From: Kriegella aquimaris
Lineage (GTDB): Bacteria > Bacteroidota > Bacteroidia > Flavobacteriales > Flavobacteriaceae
NCBI RefSeq assembly: GCF_900103215.1
Contig: NZ_FNGV01000018.1
Location: 1 to 64,000, forward strand
Direction of reading: 5' to 3'
DNA: 64,000 nucleotides
Shown here: positions 25,802-33,452 of the stretch, piece after piece
How positions within the stretch are numbered: position 1 is the first letter of the stretch
Layout of the letters: each line of letters begins with the position of its first letter
Notes under the pieces: generated by a model
The model's database searches: none
Told to the model about the DNA's origin: nothing
The model's input: only the letters and a program-made list of their open reading frames with translations
Made by a program: the position numbers and the translations under genes

Positions 25802-25822
25802 CACGGGTTGTGTCAGGGTTTT
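25792..25822 (+). terminator. Terminator of the DUF1684 gene
   Basis: AAAACCCTGACAC (25792-25804) and GTGTCAGGGTTTT (25810-25822) form a 13-bp perfect stem with a 5-nt loop. It contains the gene's TGA stop (25799-25801). It may also serve the convergent porin. Confidence 0.9.
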
Positions 25823-25871
25823 GCTACTTAAACTTAATATATATTCAACTAACAATCAATTAATGGTTGTC

Positions 25872-26945
25872 TTAGAAAGAGTAAACGGCAGCCAATACAA
25901 AAGATGATAGGCTCTTTTGAGGATTTAAATCACTATCTAAAAAGAGAGCAGAATCATCAGAAGCGTTATCTAATCGTAATTCAGGCTTGATCATCAAATT
26001 TCCAATGGTAGCACTTCCAGTAAGTGTTACAGCAAAGACGCTAGAGTCTTCGACACTTGTTCCGATGGCACCGAAAGCACCTGTCTCAACAAAATACTCA
26101 CCTCTAAGTCCTAATGTGAACGTTTCCGAGGTTTTTAATTGTGGGTAAAGTGCGGCACCTGCGAAACCAGTATCATCCGCTCCATCGAAATAAGCAGCAT
26201 TAATACCTAAAAAGAAATCATCCGATAAATCAAAACCGCCGGTATAATCTACTTCGTACGAACCGTTATCGATTAGCAGGTTCAAATATTGGCCACTGTA
26301 CCCAAGCTGTGCACCGTAGGCGTATTTTCCTGTAATGTTCAACTCGGTAACATCAGTTTGGTTCATAAAGGCCAACATCAAGCTAAAATCATCTGACAAG
26401 GCAAAATCAGCTTTAATCCCAGTATGTGAGAAGGGGCCGTATGAGAATAAATACGAGGTGCTGTAATTGAAATTAGCAACCGGAGAAATAACCTCATATC
26501 CTAAAAAGGTGTTAAAGTTACCCACAGTTAATGTAACAGCGTCACTTACATTCCAGTAGGCATATAATTGATTGACAATATTTCCTGTTGCGGAGTAAAT
26601 TGGAGATGCAAAAATAGCATCTGTACCTCTTGGTCCAAAGACTAAGTCAGCAACGAAACCGGCCTTTTCTCCTTCATATGAAGCAATAATGTTGGCCATA
26701 CCCAAGGCAAAACCGGGTAGATTGGCAAATGATGATCCTGGTGCGGCATAAGGTGCGCCTGCCTCTTCATCAAAGCTGTTGTTCGCATTAAGATTCGCTC
26801 TGTAGTAAGCATCGATAGAGCCACTAAGAGAGAACTTTTTAGCATCTTCACTTTCGTCGTCTTGGGCAAAAACTGTAGTTCCTAAAAGTATAATGGCTAG
26901 AAAACCTAAATTTTTTATGTACTTTGTATTTGTAATCGCTTTCAT
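25872..26945 (-). CDS. Outer-membrane beta-barrel porin (OmpL-like, bbp2)
   Basis: 357 residues with signal peptide (about 1-27, TTVFAQ). The mature part alternates short Gly/Asp turns and strands and ends in VLAAVYSF, with the terminal aromatic Phe required for barrel assembly. SLSGSIDAYYRANLN starts the barrel, a frequent opening of the OmpL-like beta-barrel porin-2 group. It is next to glnK-amtB on the same strand. In other Bacteroidota loci similar porins accompany amtB, and I infer it supplies ammonium or other small nitrogen solutes across the outer membrane. Length is normal. Confidence 0.82.
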   Translation of the reverse strand: MKAITNTKYIKNLGFLAIILLGTTVFAQDDESEDAKKFSLSGSIDAYYRANLNANNSFDEEAGAPYAAPGSSFANLPGFALGMANIIASYEGEKAGFVADLVFGPRGTDAIFASPIYSATGNIVNQLYAYWNVSDAVTLTVGNFNTFLGYEVISPVANFNYSTSYLFSYGPFSHTGIKADFALSDDFSLMLAFMNQTDVTELNITGKYAYGAQLGYSGQYLNLLIDNGSYEVDYTGGFDLSDDFFLGINAAYFDGADDTGFAGAALYPQLKTSETFTLGLRGEYFVETGAFGAIGTSVEDSSVFAVTLTGSATIGNLMIKPELRLDNASDDSALFLDSDLNPQKSLSSFVLAAVYSF

Positions 26946-27035
26946 ATTTCAATGATTTAGATATCCTTGGTTTAAGGATGTTTTATTAGTTTGTTTGAAA
27001 TTTTGATATTGATTTATCGAAAAGAGGATTATGTA

Positions 27036-27072
27036 ACGGAGCGTTCTGCCAAACGCTCCGTTTTTTTTTTTT
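27036..27072 (+). terminator. Hairpin with T-run facing the + direction
   Basis: ACGGAGCGTT (27036-27045) and AACGCTCCGT (27052-27061) form a 10-bp stem followed by a run of 12 T on the + strand. Both neighbours are on the minus strand, so as a terminator it would only stop + strand (antisense) transcription. In minus-strand transcripts the hairpin follows an A-run and could act as a processing or stability element between amtB and the porin. Confidence 0.65.
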
Positions 27073-28315
27073 ATCTATCGTTCATTCTGAAATCGGCATA
27101 AGAGTCCATGCCGTGTTCGTGAATGTCTAGTCCTTCAAGTTCTTCTTCTTTGGAAACCCTGATTCCCATAGTCGCTTTCAAGGTGTAGATAATAATAAAT
27201 GCTGTGATCATGCAGAAAACGCCTGTTGCACCAATACCAGCTAATTGATAAAGAATCTGGTCGATACCGGCCTTGTCGCCGAAGATACCCACGGCCAACG
27301 TACCCCATATACCACAAATAAGGTGTACGGTTACTGCGCCCACAGGGTCATCTAACTTAACTTTGTCTATTAAAGCGACACCAAAGACGATTACAGCTCC
27401 TGCAATAACCCCAATGGCTATTGCCTCTAGAGGCGACATAAGGTCGGCACCTGCCGTTATACCTACAAGTCCGCCTAAGATTCCGTTGAGCATCATGGTC
27501 AAATCAAAGTTTTTGTACATAAAGGTCGAAATAGCAAATGCTGATACCCCACCTGCAGCTGCAGCCAATGATGTAGTTACGAGTACCAAGGAAGTTAATC
27601 CTGGATCAGCTGAAAGTACAGAGCCACCGTTAAATCCAAACCAACCCAACCAAAGTATCAATACCCCGGCCGCGGCCAAAGGAATATTGTGGCCAGGAAT
27701 GGCTTTCGCTTTTCCGTCGCTTCCAAACTTGCCTATACGAGCACCTAGTAGATAAATGGCGACTAAAGCGCCCCAGCCCCCTACGGAGTGCACAAGTGTT
27801 GAACCGGCAAAGTCATGAAATCCACCGTTCTCACCACCAATGGTAGAAAGGAAGCCTCCGCCCCACTGCCAAGACCCTACGATGGGGTAGACGAGACCGA
27901 CATAAATAAGTACGAATATCATAAAAGCACCTAATTTGATACGTTCTGCGACGGCGCCTGAAACAATTGTAGCTGCCGTGGCGGCAAACATGGCCTGAAA
28001 CAGAAAATCTGTCCAATACGTATAACCTCCATCGGCATAATCAGGTGTCAAGCCCCCCTCGGGAAGTGCAATGCCAAAGCCTGCGAAACCAAGAAAGCCA
28101 TTGAATTCACCTGGGTACATTAAATTAAAGCCCCCGATATAGTAAAGTAATATGCCGACGCATATTATAAAGACATTTTTAAAAAGTATATTGATTGTAT
28201 TTTTTTGTCTGGTCAATCCGATTTCTAGAAAAGCAAAGCCGGTATGCATAAAGAAAACCAAGGCTGTGCACACCATCATCCAAACATTATTTGCGGTAAA
28301 TAGTCCTGCATCCAT
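27071..28315 (-). CDS. amtB: Ammonium transporter
   Basis: 414 residues with about eleven membrane spans and no signal peptide. The Amt/Rh signatures are visible: FAFLEIGLTRQKNTINIL near the N-terminus, FHDFAGSTLVHSVGGWGAL (conserved Asp and the first of the twin pore histidines), VTVHLICGIWGTL (second pore His), and PGHNIPLAAAGVLILWLGWFGFNGGS. The C-terminus carries the helix that PII contacts (MGIRVSKEEELEGLDIHEHG). It imports ammonium as a trimer. It follows glnK by 28 nt, the classic arrangement in which GlnK blocks AmtB when nitrogen is plentiful. Confidence 0.97.
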   Translation of the reverse strand: MDAGLFTANNVWMMVCTALVFFMHTGFAFLEIGLTRQKNTINILFKNVFIICVGILLYYIGGFNLMYPGEFNGFLGFAGFGIALPEGGLTPDYADGGYTYWTDFLFQAMFAATAATIVSGAVAERIKLGAFMIFVLIYVGLVYPIVGSWQWGGGFLSTIGGENGGFHDFAGSTLVHSVGGWGALVAIYLLGARIGKFGSDGKAKAIPGHNIPLAAAGVLILWLGWFGFNGGSVLSADPGLTSLVLVTTSLAAAAGGVSAFAISTFMYKNFDLTMMLNGILGGLVGITAGADLMSPLEAIAIGVIAGAVIVFGVALIDKVKLDDPVGAVTVHLICGIWGTLAVGIFGDKAGIDQILYQLAGIGATGVFCMITAFIIIYTLKATMGIRVSKEEELEGLDIHEHGMDSYADFRMNDR

Positions 28316-28343
28316 AATTATAAAAGTTTTGTTAAGTTTTAGA

Positions 28344-28682
28344 TTAGTTTATTCCAGAATGGCCACTTTCTTTCGTTCTGATTCGGTAAGCTTCCAGAAC
28401 GTCGGAAACAAATATTTTGCCATCGCCAACATTTCCGGTATAGGCTGACTCTAAAATGGCGCTTACAGCTCTGTCTAAAAATTCGTCAGAGACTACTATA
28501 GAAAGATACCGTCTCTGAATGTCGGTAGTACTATAGGAGATGCCTCTGTAGACATGGCCTTGTTTTTCATTTCCTACTCCGGTTACATCCCAGTAACTAA
28601 AGAAGTTCACCTCGATTGAATGCAATGCCTCTTTGACATCGTCAAATTTGGATTTTCTGATAATTGCTTCGATTTGCTTCAT
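28344..28682 (-). CDS. glnK: PII-family nitrogen signal protein
   Basis: 112 residues. PII proteins are trimers that bind ATP/ADP and 2-oxoglutarate and report nitrogen status. KQIEAIIRKSKFDDVKEAL is the conserved N-terminus. The T loop GNEKQGHVYRGISYS keeps the YRGxxY arrangement, so the tyrosine used for uridylylation in proteobacteria is present, although a GlnD is not visible here. The B loop is TGNVGDGKIFVSDV, and the C loop is RIRTKESG. It lies first in the glnK-amtB-porin run, below a CCCT-N8-ATGGG element. Confidence 0.96.
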   Translation of the reverse strand: MKQIEAIIRKSKFDDVKEALHSIEVNFFSYWDVTGVGNEKQGHVYRGISYSTTDIQRRYLSIVVSDEFLDRAVSAILESAYTGNVGDGKIFVSDVLEAYRIRTKESGHSGIN

Positions 28683-28703
28683 AATTGTTTGTTATTTACT
28701 CGG

Positions 28704-28711
28704 CAAATATA
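28704..28711 (-). promoter_or_regulatory. -7 box for glnK
   Basis: TATATTTG on the minus strand, 21 nt before the glnK ATG. The region where a -33 element should be is occupied by the CCCT-N8-ATGGG element, whose near edge is about 13 nt upstream of the box. This suggests an activator acting at the promoter. Confidence 0.6.
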
Positions 28712-28724
28712 AATTAAAACACAA

Positions 28725-28746
28725 TACCCCATAAAAAATGAGGGGG
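28725..28746 (-). promoter_or_regulatory. Nitrogen-locus element, site 2 (CCCT-N8-ATGGG)
   Basis: On the minus strand it reads CCCCCT-CA-TTTTTTATGGGG-TAT. Compared with site 1 at glnA/glnN only the two central bases differ, plus one additional G. It lies directly upstream of the glnK -7 box. Confidence 0.55.
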
Positions 28747-28778
28747 TGCATCGTAGATTTTTATTCATATTTCAAAGT

Positions 28779-28801
28779 ATACCCTAAAATTTTATGGGTA
28801 T
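28779..28801. promoter_or_regulatory. Nitrogen-locus element, site 3 (CCCT-N8-ATGGG)
   Basis: ATACCCT-AAAATTTT-ATGGGTAT. It has the same spacing as sites 1 and 2 and is almost a dyad (ATACCC/GGGTAT). It lies about 33 nt further from glnK than site 2. The remaining stretch up to 28965 shows no gene. Confidence 0.5.
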
Positions 28802-28965
28802 GACATTTTAAATGATGAAAATCGGTTATTTTATGATTGACCTATGAAAGATGTGCTATAAAAACTTTAAAACGTAGGAATACCCATCGGGTTTCTGCAA
28901 AACTCTTGAGAATTTCGCATTTGAACCCGCGAATTATTAAAAAGTGATAAAAAATAAAGTATGGT

Positions 28966-29337
28966 TTATAGGACTTTTGAAAGCCAAAGGCCAAAAGCGA
29001 CCGCGGCTATGCCCACGATTATGCTCGATAACATATATATCGAAAAATGCAAAAGTTCGCCTGCAGTCAATAATGAATGCTTCTCAAATGCAAATGTAGA
29101 AAATGTTGTAAATCCACCGCAGAACCCGGTAGATAGTAATAAAGTTTGGTTCTGGCTGAGTAAATTGCCCTTAAAGGAAAGTCCTAAGATAATTCCTATC
29201 AATACGCAGCCTATAATATTGACTAAGAATGTTCCTAAAAAAAAGTATTGAAAATACGGATTGAGCGTTTTGGAGATTACATATCTCAAAAGGCTTCCCA
29301 GACCACCACCGAGAAAAACGAGTAATAATTGTTTCAC
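28966..29337 (-). CDS. crcB: Fluoride channel (Fluc)
   Basis: 123 residues with four membrane spans. CrcB/Fluc forms dual-topology dimers that expel F-. Signatures: GGGLGSLLRY (10-19), LGTFLVNIIGC with the pore Asn (about 34-44) and GFCGGFTTFSTF (71-82), which holds the central Na+ site and the phenylalanine box. No fluoride riboswitch is recognisable upstream. A 59-residue micro-protein gene (29355-29534) precedes it by 17 nt on the same strand, so the two are probably cotranscribed. Confidence 0.95.
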   Translation of the reverse strand: MKQLLLVFLGGGLGSLLRYVISKTLNPYFQYFFLGTFLVNIIGCVLIGIILGLSFKGNLLSQNQTLLLSTGFCGGFTTFSTFAFEKHSLLTAGELLHFSIYMLSSIIVGIAAVAFGLWLSKVL

Positions 29338-29354
29338 ACCCTAAAGGTATAAAA

Positions 29355-29534
29355 CTATACGGCTTTCTTGTATTCGGAAGAAATTAAATCTAGAGGATAG
29401 ATTTTTGATTCTGATGCCGTTGAGACGTTAGAAGTTGTTTTCTTAGTCACTTGGTTTGTTCCCTTAAGACTGAAAACCATCATTATGGCATTTAAACCTA
29501 TTAATATGAAAAGTATAGTAAAAAAAGTTATCAT
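29355..29534 (-). CDS. Single-span micro-protein (59 aa), N15 family member a
   Basis: ATG at 29534, 59 codons, beginning MITFFTILFILIGLNAIMM and ending in SEYKKAV. One N-terminal span of about 21 residues has no cleavage site; a polar Thr/Ser/Lys-rich tail follows, so it would be an N-in or N-out membrane micro-protein. F4, L8, L11 and N15 are shared with three other micro-proteins in this window. A TAATTTTG -7 box lies 26 nt upstream and crcB follows 17 nt downstream. No function is known to me. Confidence 0.7.
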   Translation of the reverse strand: MITFFTILFILIGLNAIMMVFSLKGTNQVTKKTTSNVSTASESKIYPLDLISSEYKKAV

Positions 29535-29890
29535 TTTATTGCCCCTTTGAATGAATAACGCAAAATTATGTTATTTGTTATGTTATACGTTGAAAATCGA
29601 TTTTATGTTGTCAATAATCAAATTTTTGTGGGAAAATCAATTTTTTTGTTATTTTGTAATTGATTACGCAATACAGAAAAGGATTATTAAAGGATTAAGA
29701 AGAAATACACGATCTTTTATGAGAACATCTAACTTTTGAGAGGTTAAAAATCACTTTTATTTGAAGGAAATAGAAGTCTCTATCAAAAAAAAGCCGCTGT
29801 CGCGACGAATAACCCCCTAGCTTTTTTAATATACCTAAGGTAATAGAACTCTATTGTGGGGTGAAAGTAAGGGTGTTAAGAGAAATTAAA
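29535..29890. other. Intergenic gap between two micro-protein genes
   Basis: 356 nt. It holds a -7 box for the 29355-29534 gene. A 62-codon + strand frame (29551-29739) covers that promoter and looks spurious. Several C/G runs stand out in the AT-rich background (aaccccctag near 29808, gtggggtg near 29855). No RNA gene is recognised. Confidence 0.4.
29561..29568 (-). promoter_or_regulatory. -7 box for the 59-aa micro-protein/crcB unit
   Basis: TAATTTTG on the minus strand, 26 nt before the ATG at 29534. A -33 TTG is not evident. Confidence 0.45.
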
Positions 29891-30061
29891 TTACTTTTTC
29901 TTCTTAGAGGAAGTGAAGCGTTTTCTATATATTTCTGACAATGCCGTATTCAATTTTTGGTTTTCGTTTTGGTCTACACCTTGAACTTGATTATGATTTA
30001 AAATGAATAGTACGCTGTTGATAATTGCCAAGAATAACAAAATAATTAAAAAAATAGCCAT
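29891..30061 (-). CDS. Single-span micro-protein (56 aa), N15 family member b
   Basis: ATG at 30061, 56 codons, beginning MAIFLIILLFLAIINSVLF and ending in FTSSKKKK. A single N-terminal membrane span is followed by a polar, Asn/Gln-rich tail with a basic end that should stay in the cytosol, so the N-terminus would face the periplasm. F4, L8, L11 and N15 match the three other micro-proteins. A TATATTTG -7 box lies 16 nt upstream, which supports expression. Unknown function. Confidence 0.7.
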   Translation of the reverse strand: MAIFLIILLFLAIINSVLFILNHNQVQGVDQNENQKLNTALSEIYRKRFTSSKKKK

Positions 30062-30077
30062 TTGTTTAAATTTTATT

Positions 30078-30085
30078 CAAATATA
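30078..30085 (-). promoter_or_regulatory. -7 box for the 56-aa micro-protein
   Basis: TATATTTG on the minus strand, 16 nt before the ATG at 30061. Upstream, 30150-30215 carries two G/C runs, including the dyad ACCCCTGATACATAGGGTG, which has a 7-nt centre and is not the CCCT-N8-ATGGG element. Confidence 0.5.
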
Positions 30086-30277
30086 TGACTATATATTGTT
30101 TTTTTCTAATGTTAAAGTAAAAATTGTTGTGAATTAATCAATTTCGGCATAAATACTTATAGGGGTAGTAGCTAAAATCTTTATTAATAAAGTAAAGTAA
30201 CCCCTGATACATAGGGTGGGCTAAGAAATTTTTTTATTCCGAGTTCTCTTGGAAAAATAACGAGTCTTAACTTAGTT

Positions 30278-30466
30278 TTAATTCTTCAGTGCATATTTTA
30301 TAAAAAACAGAATACCAATAAAAATAAAGAAAGCAACAGCGACCCACACAGCTCCCTTGTAGTTTTTGGCATGTAACTTTTTATCTTTCCGGTATGTGAA
30401 AAAAATTGCCACAGCGAAGACAATTACGAAAAGCCCGGCGAAAATCATTTGTCCTTTACTGAACAT
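30278..30466 (-). CDS. Small two-span membrane protein (62 aa)
   Basis: 62 residues with two hydrophobic segments (about 7-24 and 39-58) around a basic loop (TYRKDKKLHAKNYKG). The ATG at 30466 is likely. The loop should be cytosolic, so both ends face outward. I know of no named family, though similar short proteins are common in flavobacteria. It stands before the micro-protein genes on the same strand and diverges from the MazG-like gene 41 nt away. Function unknown. Confidence 0.7.
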   Translation of the reverse strand: MFSKGQMIFAGLFVIVFAVAIFFTYRKDKKLHAKNYKGAVWVAVAFFIFIGILFFIKYALKN

Positions 30467-30507
30467 ATTGTTTACTTTTACGCAAAGCTAAACTAAAAGC
30501 ATAAAAG

Positions 30508-30894
30508 ATGAAGCAAAAGATTGCAGCTGTTGAGGTTTTTCATAAATCGTTCGGATTGGGAGTATCAGAAAATATGAAAGCCAATTTGGGGGCCGATAAA
30601 AATTTGTTGCGGTTTAACCTAATGGACGAGGAGAACAAGGAATATTTTGAAGCAGCGAACAATAATGATTTAATTGAAGTGGCCGATGCTCTTGGTGATA
30701 TGCTCTACATTCTTTGCGGAACCATTTTGGAACACGGTATGCAGCATAAGATAGAAGAAGTATTTGAAGAAATACAGCGAAGTAATATGAGTAAATTGGG
30801 TGCTGACGGCAAACCTATATATAGAGAAGATGGTAAGGTGCTAAAGGGCCCTAATTATTTTAAACCTAATATTCAAGATGTCTTGGATAAATAA
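30508..30894 (+). CDS. MazG-like nucleotide pyrophosphohydrolase (PRA-PH type)
   Basis: 128 residues, all-alpha NTP-PPase fold. The metal ligands are visible as an EE-x2-E-type cluster, LMDEENKEYFEA (about 38-49), followed by LIEVADALGDMLYILCG (about 55-71), where E and D complete the Mg2+ site. In the family, NTPs or dNTPs are cut to monophosphates plus PPi, often to clear damaged nucleotides. Substrate cannot be named. It is not HisE itself, as no his genes are near. The gene ends in a strong bidirectional terminator shared with the convergent ilvE. Confidence 0.83.
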   Translation: MKQKIAAVEVFHKSFGLGVSENMKANLGADKNLLRFNLMDEENKEYFEAANNNDLIEVADALGDMLYILCGTILEHGMQHKIEEVFEEIQRSNMSKLGADGKPIYREDGKVLKGPNYFKPNIQDVLDK

Positions 30895-30900
30895 TCTTAA

Positions 30901-30932
30901 AAAAAAGAGCACCCGAAAGGGTGCTCTTTTTT
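30901..30932. terminator. Bidirectional terminator
   Basis: AAAAAAGAGCACCC (30901-30914), loop gaaa, GGGTGCTCTTTTTT (30919-30932): a 14-bp perfect stem with A and T runs built in. It lies between convergent genes and can serve both. Confidence 0.92.
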
Positions 30933-30989
30933 ACTCATAAAGTTCACTACAGAAATTTTAGAAACAATAATAGTTTCCTTGAACTTAAT

Positions 30990-32054
30990 TTAAACCTTGT
31001 AGCGCCATCCGAATTTATCTTCCGCTTTGTTATATTGAATGTCCGTAATACGTTTTTTCAACCTACTTGCGTAGCTATTCTCTAGTTCTGGAAGGTCATA
31101 GTCGGCATCTCTATAACCAAAACTGGATATTGGTGAGACAACTGCGGCGGTACCTGCCCCGAACATTTCTTTAAGTGTTCCGTTTTTCGAAGCTTCAACA
31201 ACTTCACTTACCGTAATTTTTCGAACTTCTACAGGTATGCCCTCGTCTTTTGCAATTTCCAATATGCTCTTGCGGGTAATGCCATCTAATATGCGGTCAC
31301 TGGTGGGCCCGGTTATCAAGGTGTCATTAATTCGAATAAAAATATTCATGGCGCCAGCTTCCTCGATGTACTCGTGGTTGTTATCATCTGTCCAAATAAC
31401 CTGCTGGTATCCTTTTTCATTCGCCAATTGGGTAGGATAAAATTGTCCTGCATAATTACCACCCGCTTTGGCATAGCCAACGCCGCCATTAGCTGAACGT
31501 GAGTATTTTTCTTCTATCAAGACCTTTACCTTACCTGAAAAATAGGATCCCGAAGGTGCACAGGCAATAATGAATTTGAATTCATTGGCGGGAGAGGCAT
31601 GGAAACCTGTTCCAGAAGCCAACATGAATGGTCTAATATAAAGTGAACTACCTTCAGAAGTCGGAATCCATTGCTCGTCGGTTCGCAATAGGGCTTTTAA
31701 GCCTTCCATAAAATATTCTTCCGGCAATTCTGGTATGGCCATTCGATGTGCCGAAATATTCAATCTCTTCTGATTTTCCAAAGGCCTAAAAAGCCAAGTA
31801 GCACCGTCTGCATCTTTATAGGCTTTCATTCCTTCGAATATCGACTGGCCATAATGAAAAATCTTCGCTGAAGGTTCTAGGCTAATAGGTTGGTAAGGCA
31901 TTACTTTAGGAGTTTCCCACACACCATTTCGGTAATCACAGACCAACATATGATCAGTAAATACGTTTCCGAAAGATAGATTATTAAAATCAACTTGCCC
32001 GATTTTCGATTTCTCGGCGCGCTCAACTAGAACTTTTAGTGTGGTAGTATCCAT
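30990..32054 (-). CDS. ilvE: Branched-chain amino acid aminotransferase
   Basis: 354 residues, the longer BCAT type II group. A PLP enzyme exchanging amino groups between Leu/Ile/Val and 2-oxoglutarate. FHYGQSIFEGMKAYKD and FRPLENQKRLNISAHRMAIP match the N-terminal domain, GGVGYAKAGGNYAGQF holds the PLP-binding lysine, and YIEEAGAMNIF and GITRKSILEIAKDEGI are in the C-terminal domain with the cofactor phosphate site. Normal start at ATG 32054 and normal length. It stands alone on the minus strand. Confidence 0.96.
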   Translation of the reverse strand: MDTTTLKVLVERAEKSKIGQVDFNNLSFGNVFTDHMLVCDYRNGVWETPKVMPYQPISLEPSAKIFHYGQSIFEGMKAYKDADGATWLFRPLENQKRLNISAHRMAIPELPEEYFMEGLKALLRTDEQWIPTSEGSSLYIRPFMLASGTGFHASPANEFKFIIACAPSGSYFSGKVKVLIEEKYSRSANGGVGYAKAGGNYAGQFYPTQLANEKGYQQVIWTDDNNHEYIEEAGAMNIFIRINDTLITGPTSDRILDGITRKSILEIAKDEGIPVEVRKITVSEVVEASKNGTLKEMFGAGTAAVVSPISSFGYRDADYDLPELENSYASRLKKRITDIQYNKAEDKFGWRYKV

Positions 32055-32160
32055 TGTAATTAAATTTAAAAGATTAAAATTAATTAATTATGACAACTAG
32101 TTCTTCTTTTTTAGTGCAAAATTGCCCAGTTTTGTGGTAGTTGCATTAATTTCACGGTAT

Positions 32161-32664
32161 ATGAGAGATTTTACTATTTTCCTGCTTGTTTTGCTAATCT
32201 TTTTCTCTTGTGTTGGACAAGAAACCAAGAAAGCCCTAAACAGTGTATCGAACATAACCGGTAATTTTTCTTCTTTTGGTGAGAAAATACAGGCAGATGC
32301 CTATGTTTCAAGCGTTGTGATGTCAGAGAAATATGCGTCCTTGGCTATAAATGATACCGTAGCAAGTAAATTTTATGGACAAGTAATCGATGTTTGTCAG
32401 GCCAAAGGTTGCTGGATGCGATTGCAGCTGAACGATTCTTCGACAACTATGGTGCGTTTTAAAGACTATGGATTTTTCATGCCAAAAGATATTGCCGGGA
32501 AAACGGTTATTGTGAATGGATTGGCCTTTGTGGAAGAAATGACGGTAGCCGATCAGCAACATTATGCGACCGACGCAGGAAAGTCTAAAGAGGAAATTGC
32601 CCAAATTACCGAATCAAAAAAAATGTACGGTTTTGAGGCAAATGGAGTACTTCTAAAAAAGTAA
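32161..32664 (+). CDS. DUF4920 lipoprotein
   Basis: 167 residues from ATG 32161 (MRDFTIFLLVLLIFF). The signal ends in a lipobox FFSC (C17). The DUF4920 domain is an OB-like fold, seen in VYGQVIDVCQAKGCWMRL-type sequence (here FYGQVIDVCQAKGCWMRL), then MVRFKDYGFFMPKDIAGKTVIVNG. Conserved Cys in DVCQAKGCW are likely metal ligands or a disulfide. Similar proteins are found across Bacteroidota; their role is not settled. The stop is directly followed by the mnmD-like gene (GTG), suggesting cotranscription. Confidence 0.9.
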   Translation: MRDFTIFLLVLLIFFSCVGQETKKALNSVSNITGNFSSFGEKIQADAYVSSVVMSEKYASLAINDTVASKFYGQVIDVCQAKGCWMRLQLNDSSTTMVRFKDYGFFMPKDIAGKTVIVNGLAFVEEMTVADQQHYATDAGKSKEEIAQITESKKMYGFEANGVLLKK

Positions 32665-32665
32665 T

Positions 32666-33325
32666 GTGGAGCGCGAAATAATTACTACTGGAGATGGTTC
32701 TAAAACCATACATATTAAAGAATGGAACGAGCAATATCATTCTAAACATGGGGCTATACAAGAAGCTTATCATGTATTTGTCAAACACGGACTTTCCCTT
32801 TTTGAAAATCGTGACCTATCTGTTCTAGAGGTTGGTTTTGGAACAGGGCTCAATGCGTTCATCACTTTCTTAGAAGCGAGAAACAATGGTTTGAAAGTGC
32901 GGTACACGGGGGTCGAGCTCTATCCTATTGAAGAAGCCGAAATTCAGGCACTCAATTATACGGCTCAATTGAAGGTTGATAATTTTGCCGACGTTTTTTT
33001 GAAAATGCATAGTTCTGATTGGGAACGGGAAATAAAGATTAGCGATGATTTTTTTCTGCGTAAAGAACAAAAAGATTTCAAGGAAATCAATGCCGAAAAT
33101 GAATTTGACCTTGTATACTTCGACGCTTTTGGGGCAAGGGTGCAACCGGAAATGTGGAGCGAAGCTATTTTTTTAAAAATGTATCAAGCCATGCGCAAAA
33201 ACGGTGTTTTGGTCACATATGCGGCAAAAGGAAGTGTGCGCCGTGCGATGCAAGCCGTTGGGTTTGTCGTTGAAAGACTACCGGGCCCACCTGGCAAACG
33301 AGAAATGCTTAGGGCAAAAAAATAA
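32666..33325 (+). CDS. mnmD: tRNA U34 methyltransferase MnmD-like
   Basis: 219 residues, GTG start one base after the DUF4920 stop. It matches the methyltransferase half of bifunctional MnmC: SAM-binding VLEVGFGTGLNAF (about 54-66), YTGVELYPI acidic strand 2, and the motif IV region DLVYFDAFGARVQPEMWS. Stand-alone forms named MnmD methylate aminomethyl-uridine at tRNA position 34 to mnm5U. The FAD-oxidase half of MnmC is absent, as usual for MnmD. The C-terminal GFVVERLPGPPGKREM motif also fits the family. Confidence 0.9.
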   Translation: MEREIITTGDGSKTIHIKEWNEQYHSKHGAIQEAYHVFVKHGLSLFENRDLSVLEVGFGTGLNAFITFLEARNNGLKVRYTGVELYPIEEAEIQALNYTAQLKVDNFADVFLKMHSSDWEREIKISDDFFLRKEQKDFKEINAENEFDLVYFDAFGARVQPEMWSEAIFLKMYQAMRKNGVLVTYAAKGSVRRAMQAVGFVVERLPGPPGKREMLRAKK

Positions 33326-33452
33326 AATTTTCACATCGATAAAAGTTAAATACCAGCCTTAAACCTTTGGAAATTAACACAAGTTTAAAGAACACTGTTA
33401 AATCGAAATTAAACCTGAAGCTTTCCGTTACTAAAACCCCTATTTTTGATGT

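Noticed and set aside
29338-29600. Fluoride riboswitch ahead of crcB
   Set aside because: The short gap to the micro-protein gene leaves no room directly upstream of crcB, and no fluoride aptamer pattern was recognised further up.
29551-29739. 62-codon + strand frame
   Set aside because: Covers the promoter of the 59-aa micro-protein on the other strand, and has the composition of AT-rich non-coding DNA.
30190-30215. Fourth CCCT-N8-ATGGG element
   Set aside because: The dyad ACCCCTGATACATAGGGTG has a 7-nt centre and lacks ATGGG, so it does not match the three nitrogen-locus sites.
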